Shown: piece after piece, positions 31,739-36,941 of the stretch
Position numbering within the stretch: the stretch's first letter is position 1
How the letters are laid out: each line of letters opens with the position of its first letter
NCBI GenBank assembly: GCA_014360905.1
Contig: JACIWW010000027.1
Span: forward strand, 1 to 36,941
Reading direction: 5' to 3'
DNA from: Chloroflexota bacterium
Lineage (GTDB): Bacteria > Chloroflexota > Anaerolineae > UBA2200
Length of the DNA: 36,941 nt
Notes under the pieces: generated by a model
The model's database searches: none
What the model saw: only the letters and a program-made list of their open reading frames with translations
Told to the model about the DNA's origin: nothing
Program-made: the position numbers and the translations under genes

Positions 31739-32281
31739 TTGTCACAACCTGCTAACACAGGAATAGTCATACTGGGCGTTGACCCCGGCGTAGCCATTAC
31801 CGGTTATGGTATTATACGCTTGGATGGGGATGCTGTGCACTCCATAGCATATGGCACAATCGCCACGCCATCCCATCTTGCTTTACCACTCAGGTTACAA
31901 CACCTCTACCGCGAGTTGCGCAATCTGATTGACACCTATCATCCAGCAGAGGCTTCGGTTGAGGAGTTGTTCTTCGCTCGGAATGTGCGCACAGCATTGT
32001 CTGTAGGACACGCCAGAGGGGTCATCCTGCTGGCTTTAGCCCATGCCGGGTTGCCGACATACGAGTACACGCCCCTGCAAGTGAAACAGAGCATCACCGG
32101 TTACGGACTGGCAAGCAAGGAACAAATGCAGCAGATGGTACGTCTCTTGCTTAAGCTAGAAGACATCCCTAAACCGGATGATGCTGCTGATGCGCTGGCG
32201 GTGGCTATCTGCCATGCCCATTCGTTCTCCATGGCCTTGCGGGTGGCACAAGGCAGCAAGGACATAGAAAGGGAGCAATGA
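31739..32281 (+). CDS. ruvC: Holliday junction resolvase RuvC
   Basis: RuvC cuts four-way junctions as a dimer together with RuvAB. The 180-residue product has the four acidic catalytic residues: Asp15 in G-V-D-P-G, Glu75 in V-E-E-L-F-F, Asp148 and Asp151 in D-D-A-A-D-A-L. It begins with TTG at 31739, 27 bases after yebC, with only a weak purine-rich site upstream. Its stop overlaps the ruvA start in an ATGA (32278-32281), so translation is likely coupled. ruvB is not in the window. Confidence 0.96.
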   Translation: MSQPANTGIVILGVDPGVAITGYGIIRLDGDAVHSIAYGTIATPSHLALPLRLQHLYRELRNLIDTYHPAEASVEELFFARNVRTALSVGHARGVILLALAHAGLPTYEYTPLQVKQSITGYGLASKEQMQQMVRLLLKLEDIPKPDDAADALAVAICHAHSFSMALRVAQGSKDIEREQ

Positions 32282-32859
32282 TCGCTACGCTCGAAGGACG
32301 AATATCCGCGCTGGGTGAGAACTACGTTATCGTGAACGTTGGTGGTGTGGGGTTCAAGGTTTATGTGCCACCCAATATACAGGACCGCCTAGGCGGGGTA
32401 GGAAACAAGGTTAGTCTGTTCACGCATCTGCATGTGCGAGAAAACGAACTCGAGCTCTATGGTTTTGTTACCCCTGAAGAACTGACACTGTTCGAGCTAC
32501 TCTTAGGAGTGCCCGGCATTGGCCCAAAAGTGGCCTCCAGAATCGTCTCCATCATGTCTGTGGAAACTTTGCGGGAAGCGATTGCTCGGGGAGATGCCGC
32601 GATATTGACACGTATCCCTGGGATTGGGAAAAAGACGGCAGAGCGGCTAATGGTTGACCTGAAAGACAAGCTCGGCGTGGAATTGGAGTTTGCCGCCTAT
32701 CCAGAGCTGACACATGCAGATGCCGAGGTCATTTCGGCATTGACCTCGCTTGGCTACAGTATCACAGAGGCACAGTCAGCTTTGCGCTCGCTCCCGCGAG
32801 AGAGCTTACCCCTAGAAGAAAAGGTGCGCCTAGCGTTGCAGTACTTTGCGCGAGAGTGA
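32278..32859 (+). CDS. ruvA: Holliday junction branch migration protein RuvA
   Basis: RuvA binds the Holliday junction as a tetramer and recruits the RuvB motor. The 193-residue product shows the N-terminal OB fold ('I-A-T-L-E-G-R-I'), two helix-hairpin-helix motifs ('V-P-G-I-G-P-K-V-A' and 'I-P-G-I-G-K-K-T-A-E-R') that grip DNA, and the C-terminal RuvB-binding helical domain ('A-L-T-S-L-G-Y-S'). Start ATG overlaps the ruvC stop. Confidence 0.97.
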   Translation: MIATLEGRISALGENYVIVNVGGVGFKVYVPPNIQDRLGGVGNKVSLFTHLHVRENELELYGFVTPEELTLFELLLGVPGIGPKVASRIVSIMSVETLREAIARGDAAILTRIPGIGKKTAERLMVDLKDKLGVELEFAAYPELTHADAEVISALTSLGYSITEAQSALRSLPRESLPLEEKVRLALQYFARE

Positions 32860-32873
32860 AAGGAGACAGGGAC

Positions 32874-33365
32874 ATGAATTGGGTTGATGCGATGATCGTA
32901 GTTATCATTGCCATTTCCACGTTTTCCAGCCTACGGGCAGGCTTTCTGCGCCAGGCTTCTGCCTTGATTGGCTTCATCGTTGGGGTATACGCCGCACTGA
33001 GCTATCACGATGTAGCAGCTATTAGCCTACACGCGTACATCAGTGATCCTACCATAGCCAAGATCGTTGCTTTTGGGTTGATTTTCGTCGCAGTTTGGAT
33101 TGTTTCTACCATTCTAGCAGAATTGGTCAGCGAAATTCTGAAGGCCATTGGCCTGGCATGGGCAGATCATCTTCTGGGCATGCTATTGGGGCTGTTGACC
33201 GGCCTGCTTGTTGTGATTTGTTTGTTGCTGCTTCTCGTTCGTATCCCGATCCCTGGCCTTACTGAGTCAATCAGGCAATCCCCGCTCGCTTCGCTCATCT
33301 TCCATGAATTGCCTCACCTCAGGGAGTTATTGCCCAGCGATCTACGCATATTCAAAATGATTTGA
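32874..33365 (+). CDS. CvpA family membrane protein
   Basis: From ATG 32874, with AAAGGAG 8 bases upstream, the product has 163 residues and four membrane helices. 'N-W-V-D-A-M-I-V' followed by 'G-F-L-R-Q-A-S-A-L-I-G-F' is the typical opening of CvpA, first named for colicin V production and now linked to envelope integrity. The gene lies 14 bases after ruvA, so it is probably the last of the yebC-ruvCA transcript, and it is convergent with the HD-domain gene. Confidence 0.88.
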   Translation: MNWVDAMIVVIIAISTFSSLRAGFLRQASALIGFIVGVYAALSYHDVAAISLHAYISDPTIAKIVAFGLIFVAVWIVSTILAELVSEILKAIGLAWADHLLGMLLGLLTGLLVVICLLLLLVRIPIPGLTESIRQSPLASLIFHELPHLRELLPSDLRIFKMI

Positions 33366-33425
33366 AGTTTCGAAAAACAGACGAAGCAACTGCAGCCTGC
33401 CTTTGAACTGGAAACTGCGTTTGCC

Positions 33426-34022
33426 TCAGGTTTTGAAGACTTGCATCTGCAAAAGCCCATCGCAGAATTCCATCGCTCGCTTATAACCGGGCCCGGCCAA
33501 TTCCCGCGCTGCATCCGTATAGAGCGAGCGATACGCTTCTTCAGTCAATTCGCGCCCTCGGCGGATAGCTGCTGCCAATTGGGCATAGGTCAGGCCCTCC
33601 CAGTTTATCTGTCCACCAAGGTGGACAAGCACACCCAGCAAACCCATGCCTTGGGCGCGGCCAATCTTATCTGCATCATAGAGGATGCGCCCTTCAATGG
33701 GCACGCGCTCTCGCTCCGGACCCGCTATGGCGCGCATATGCGCAATGATGGCCACCATTACACGCTCGATGCGCTCCTCTGGATAGCCACGTTGGCTCAG
33801 CCATTCCCGGGCCATCTCTGCTGATTTGACATTGTGGTCCTCCGGCCCCAGCGTCACACGCGATATGTCGTGGAAATAGGCGGCAATAGTGACGATCTCT
33901 TCGTCCGTGCCAATTTCCCTCGCCAACTGCTGCCCATAAGCAACCACTTCGGCAATGTGCGGGAAATCTGCTGCGGGATATACTTCTCTGGCGTAAGCTG
34001 CTACTTCGTCTATGATGTTCAT
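33426..34022 (-). CDS. HD-domain phosphohydrolase
   Basis: The 198-residue product has a single HD domain with the metal ligands His23 (F-P-H-I), the H-D pair in 'A-A-Y-F-H-D-I-S-R', a later His in 'I-I-A-H-M' and Asp in 'L-Y-D-A-D-K-I-G'. This subgroup (YedJ-like) is expected to cleave phosphate esters or nucleotides; the substrate is unknown. It starts 7 bases after the aldehyde oxidoreductase stop and probably shares its transcript. Confidence 0.9.
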   Translation of the reverse strand: MNIIDEVAAYAREVYPAADFPHIAEVVAYGQQLAREIGTDEEIVTIAAYFHDISRVTLGPEDHNVKSAEMAREWLSQRGYPEERIERVMVAIIAHMRAIAGPERERVPIEGRILYDADKIGRAQGMGLLGVLVHLGGQINWEGLTYAQLAAAIRRGRELTEEAYRSLYTDAARELAGPGYKRAMEFCDGLLQMQVFKT

Positions 34023-34029
34023 CTTTCAC

Positions 34030-35781
34030 TCAACAAGAGAGCGGATAGCCTTTCTCATCCCAACCACGCAAGCAGTAATAGTCAGAAAGCATCAGAGCCA
34101 ATTCTTCACGTGTAATCGTGTGTCCATCGAGTGGCTCATCATGGAAACGGGCGGGTAGCAGATCATCGGCATATCCGAACCCTTCGCGTACATTGAAACA
34201 GCGAGCTAATGTTGCAATCCCATTGGCGATCTCTCGCAGGGTAGGAAGATCAAATTCAAGTCCTGTGGTTAGGTGGATAATATGCTGTAATTCTTCCCAG
34301 GGCACAAGATCGCGGAAAAAGCGGCAGAGGATAAGGGTATCCATAATGGTCATGCGGTCTTCGATCTCCACGAACATGGCTGCTTTGCCCTCGACCTGGC
34401 TAGCATCAATCTGGCCGGACAATTCGTACTTGTAGAACGTAGCACGCAAATGACACGCTCCTCGTGGTGCTGTAGCATAGGCCAGAGCCATGCCTTTCAG
34501 TACGCGTGGATCGTAGGCGGCTGGCTCTAGGCCCTTCACATGTATTGCTAGGTCCCCCAGATTCCATGCCCGGCTAGCAGCGACGATGCCATCAGCTAAG
34601 ATAGCGCCAGGGCCTTCGCGGTTCACGATTTGCTCCAGCAACGTTGCGACGCCTTGTGCATCACCATACTGCAAAGAGAAATTCAGCCGCCCGCGCCGTG
34701 TAGCCTCCATGACTAGCCCGGCCAGGTTGCCTGCCGTTATTGTATCTAACCCATAGCGATCGCACAGATCGTTCAGGTAAACGATTTCCTCCAGCGAGGT
34801 GATGGCACAAAGACCGCCGAAGGCATAGATCGTTTCATACTCAGGCCCTTCGATGGTCAGCCCTTTGTGCCGCCCTTCTCTGACTGTGCTCAGTTTGCCA
34901 CAGGCTAAGAAGCAACCAGGGCATGCATGAGGTCGAACGTCCAAGTTCTCGACAAGAGCGTCAGCACTGATTTGCTCCCATCCAGGCAAAGAGCCGGCTG
35001 ACCAGTAATAAGCAGGAAATGCCCCAGCCGTGTTCGTAACGGCTACCATGCTGGGAGTGCCATAGCGCGAGTAATTGGCAGCGCTTGGGCTGCTCAGGCC
35101 TTTCGCCCGGAAAGCACGTAGATAAGCCTCGAAACCAGTGGGGTCAGCCAGAGGCCGTTCCCTTTGCCCATGGAAAACAATACCTTTGATCTTTTTTGCA
35201 CCCAAAATAGCTCCCAGACCAGTGCGCCCGGCTGAACGCCATTTGTTGTTAACTATACAGGCAAAACGCACCAGATTCTCGCCCGCGGGGCCTATCACCA
35301 AAGCCTGAGCATGTGGTGCAACTACCTGGGCAAGAATGGCCTCCTCTGCACGATAAGTATCCATGCCCCAAAAAGGTATGGCATCTCGAAAATCGATGCT
35401 GGTATCGGATATTTCGAGATAAATCGGTGAGTCGGAAGCCCCACGAATGACAATGGCATCATAACCAGTACGCGAAAGTTGTGTAGCGACACGCCCGCCA
35501 GCGGAGGACTCGGAAAAAGCGTGGGTCAACGGAGAATGGCTGAAAATCTCGTAGCGGCTTGCGCCAGGAAAGTTGGTTCCAGTAAGAGGGCCTGTCGTGA
35601 GAATAAGCACATTGTCTGGACCAAGGGGATCAGTTCCAGCGTGCAATTCCTGCCACAAGAGATGGCTCCCTAACCCACGACCACCCAAGTAGCGGCGCAG
35701 GATGACATCAGGTAACTCCACTACACGATGGTAGCGATTTGTGACATCCACGTACAGGAGTTTGTGGTGAAAACCGTACAT
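34030..35781 (-). CDS. Aldehyde:ferredoxin oxidoreductase (tungsten/molybdenum pterin)
   Basis: The 583-residue product is a full-length AOR-family enzyme, which oxidises aldehydes to acids (or the reverse) with ferredoxin using a bis-pterin W or Mo centre. The [4Fe-4S] ligands are Cys287, Cys290, Cys294 (A-C-P-G-C-F-L-A-C) and Cys486 (T-L-I-L-C-R-F). Pterin-contact stretches 'Y-L-G-G-R-G-L-G', 'G-P-L-T-G-T' and 'D-R-Y-G-L-D-T-I' are present. AOR enzymes are oxygen-sensitive, which suggests anaerobic or microaerobic life. No MoaD-like or ferredoxin gene lies beside it. Substrate cannot be fixed from sequence. GAGGTGGG precedes ATG 35781. Confidence 0.95.
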   Translation of the reverse strand: MYGFHHKLLYVDVTNRYHRVVELPDVILRRYLGGRGLGSHLLWQELHAGTDPLGPDNVLILTTGPLTGTNFPGASRYEIFSHSPLTHAFSESSAGGRVATQLSRTGYDAIVIRGASDSPIYLEISDTSIDFRDAIPFWGMDTYRAEEAILAQVVAPHAQALVIGPAGENLVRFACIVNNKWRSAGRTGLGAILGAKKIKGIVFHGQRERPLADPTGFEAYLRAFRAKGLSSPSAANYSRYGTPSMVAVTNTAGAFPAYYWSAGSLPGWEQISADALVENLDVRPHACPGCFLACGKLSTVREGRHKGLTIEGPEYETIYAFGGLCAITSLEEIVYLNDLCDRYGLDTITAGNLAGLVMEATRRGRLNFSLQYGDAQGVATLLEQIVNREGPGAILADGIVAASRAWNLGDLAIHVKGLEPAAYDPRVLKGMALAYATAPRGACHLRATFYKYELSGQIDASQVEGKAAMFVEIEDRMTIMDTLILCRFFRDLVPWEELQHIIHLTTGLEFDLPTLREIANGIATLARCFNVREGFGYADDLLPARFHDEPLDGHTITREELALMLSDYYCLRGWDEKGYPLSC

Positions 35782-35797
35782 GTATGCCCACCTCAGG

Positions 35798-36325
35798 TCA
35801 GATAGGTTCCCCTTGATTTTCGCGGTGCTGCACGCGGCGCAGCTTCTCTGGGCTGTCTACGCGATCTAGGAAAAGCTTGCCATCCAGGTGGTCTATCTCG
35901 TGTTGAAAGGCCCGGGCCAATAGCCCTTGAGCTTTGGTACGAATGGGACGACCTTTGAGGTCCTGTCCTTTCACCGTAACAACTGTAGCGCGTTTGACTG
36001 TTCCCACATACCCGGGCACAGAAAGGCATCCTTCCTCATCCTCTTCCTCGCCGTGTGCTTTAATGATCTCTGGGTTACAGTATACATACAACTGGCTCGG
36101 CTGGATCTCTTTGCCTTCTTCATCTTCCTCTGCCGGCATCTCGATCACAATCAGCCGTAGAGGTATGCCAATCTGCGGCGCAGCCAGACCGAGCCCATTG
36201 GCTGCGTGCATCGTATCCAGCATATCCTGAACCAGGTCTTCGAGAAATGGCCCGAAGCTGGTGACTCTTTTGGCTTTCTGGCGTAATATCGCCTCTCCAG
36301 CCACAAGAATGGTACGTTTTGCCAT
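35798..36325 (-). CDS. def: Peptide deformylase
   Basis: Def removes the formyl group from new proteins. The 175-residue product has all three metal-site motifs: G-L-G-L-A-A-P-Q-I-G (44-53), E-G-C-L-S with Cys100, and Q-H-E-I-D-H with His142, catalytic Glu143 and His146. An acidic insert at about 65-73 and 93-98 is unusual but lies in surface loops. It is followed 16 bases later by the AOR gene and preceded 52 bases upstream by the cyclophilin-like gene. Confidence 0.97.
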   Translation of the reverse strand: MAKRTILVAGEAILRQKAKRVTSFGPFLEDLVQDMLDTMHAANGLGLAAPQIGIPLRLIVIEMPAEEDEEGKEIQPSQLYVYCNPEIIKAHGEEEDEEGCLSVPGYVGTVKRATVVTVKGQDLKGRPIRTKAQGLLARAFQHEIDHLDGKLFLDRVDSPEKLRRVQHRENQGEPI

Positions 36326-36377
36326 CTCATTACATCCCCTGCATTGACTAGTTCCAATGCTCAGAAAATATCATAAA

Positions 36378-36755
36378 TCAAATTGCTGAGATTGCCTCGA
36401 CCGTAACGGTTTCGCCGTCTCGCACTTTCCTGAGAACAGTGGGATCGCCAATTACCCGCCCAAAGACATTGACAGGACTGGCAGGCCGAATCTCTTGCCC
36501 TTTGCTAACGGGCGTGGGGCCAAAGAAAATGCAAAAGGCATGTCCAGGTGGCCAGTATCCCAAGTCCCCTAAGGAGACAACGGCCTGCGCGTTCTCCTCC
36601 TGCAATTTGACTGGTATGGAGAAATAGATTTCATCGCCCCATGTGTTTCCAGCAGCAGAAAACGGCAAGGCTGCCCAAATGGCGTCAGCCGTGTGGGTAT
36701 CATTTAATTCGGCGATTACCTCAATACTACCTGCACGAATCCGGATCTGTCGCAT
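36378..36755 (-). CDS. Cyclophilin-like fold protein (DUF369/TM1367 type)
   Basis: The 125-residue product matches the small cyclophilin-like family: 'N-D-T-x-T-A-D-A-I-W-A-A-L-P' near residue 18, 'W-G-D-E-I-Y-F' and 'G-D-L-G-Y-W-P-P-G-H-A-F-C-I-F-F-G-P-T-P'. The fold resembles cyclophilin but prolyl isomerase residues are not conserved in the family and its function is unknown. GAGGAGG lies just before ATG 36755. It is probably the first gene of the def-AOR-HD transcript. Confidence 0.85.
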   Translation of the reverse strand: MRQIRIRAGSIEVIAELNDTHTADAIWAALPFSAAGNTWGDEIYFSIPVKLQEENAQAVVSLGDLGYWPPGHAFCIFFGPTPVSKGQEIRPASPVNVFGRVIGDPTVLRKVRDGETVTVEAISAI

Positions 36756-36776
36756 TTTCCCTCCTCTTGTGCCTTA

Positions 36777-36805
36777 ATTATATCCCATTTGTTCGCTTGC
36801 AGCAA
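36777..36805 (-). promoter_or_regulatory. Promoter for the cyclophilin-like/def/AOR transcript
   Basis: On the - strand TTGCTG (36805-36800) and TATAAT (36782-36777) are 17 bases apart and about 21 bases before the start codon. Confidence 0.6.
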
Positions 36806-36893
36806 TACAGAAGAAGGGGGTGTATTTCAATTTGGGGGCAAATTTGGGGCATAATGTAGGGAAGAATCGAAGCTCAAGAGAAAGGAATCTAAG

Positions 36894-36941
36894 ATGAAAC
36901 GCACCCGTGCAGAGATCAAAGCGCAGCTATTGGCAGAGGCT
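36894..36941 (+). CDS. Start of an unidentified gene (cut by window edge)
   Basis: An ATG at 36894, preceded by AAAGGA at about 8 bases, opens a frame that reads M-K-R-T-R-A-E-I-K-A-Q and stays open to the window end (16 codons). Too little is present to name a family. A CATAAT at 36850-36855 may be its -10 box. Confidence 0.55.
   Translation, partial: MKRTRAEIKAQLLAEA

Overview
The window reads as chromosomal DNA from a mid-GC, probably anaerobic or facultative bacterium. The mix best fits a Chloroflexota lineage (Anaerolineae-like): a WXG100/EccC type VII locus, a PspA plus von Willebrand/solute-binding cluster, a YkoP-domain protein, an Lgt with few outer-membrane genes around it, and an aldehyde:ferredoxin oxidoreductase. 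This placement is inference from gene content; there is no rRNA or other decisive marker.

Region 1 (1-9.4 kb) is the most unusual part. After the tail of an IS66-type transposase comes a consensus sigma-70 promoter and a compact type VII secretion (ESX/WXG100) locus. On the + strand it holds a 91-residue WXG100 protein, a three-ATPase EccC/EssC-like motor, a WXG100 domain fused to a hydrophobic C-terminal region, a putative EspG-like chaperone, a decayed WXG gene, and a ubiquitin-like (EsaB/YukD) plus FHA fusion. On the - strand, convergent with these, are a WXG100 domain fused to a C39-like cysteine protease and a second EspG-like protein. Each long WXG fusion is followed at once by its own EspG-like gene, so the locus looks like one secretion motor with two substrate/chaperone cassettes and the remains of another substrate. 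The other known ESX membrane parts (EccB, EccD, EccE, mycosin) are not in the window.

Region 2 (9.4-18 kb): a macro-domain protein and an Ntn-hydrolase asparaginase lie just upstream of the protease cassette. Then come a small DMT-type membrane protein, a YkoP-like protein, lgt, a LivJ-like lipoprotein, and a group of three envelope genes (coiled-coil membrane protein, solute-binding/VWA fusion, membrane-anchored solute-binding protein).

Region 3 (18-25 kb, all - strand): pspA, then a probable recJ-TPR/zinc-ribbon-MFS-ATPase/winged-helix operon.

Region 4 (25-37 kb): three tRNA genes (Lys-TTT, Thr-CGT, Leu-CAG) with clear promoters and a terminator; an orphan pair of complex-I-like membrane subunits; ftsK; a DUF72 gene; yebC-ruvC-ruvA-cvpA; and on the - strand an HD-domain protein, a tungsten/molybdenum aldehyde oxidoreductase, def and a cyclophilin-like protein. 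A new + strand gene starts at the right edge.
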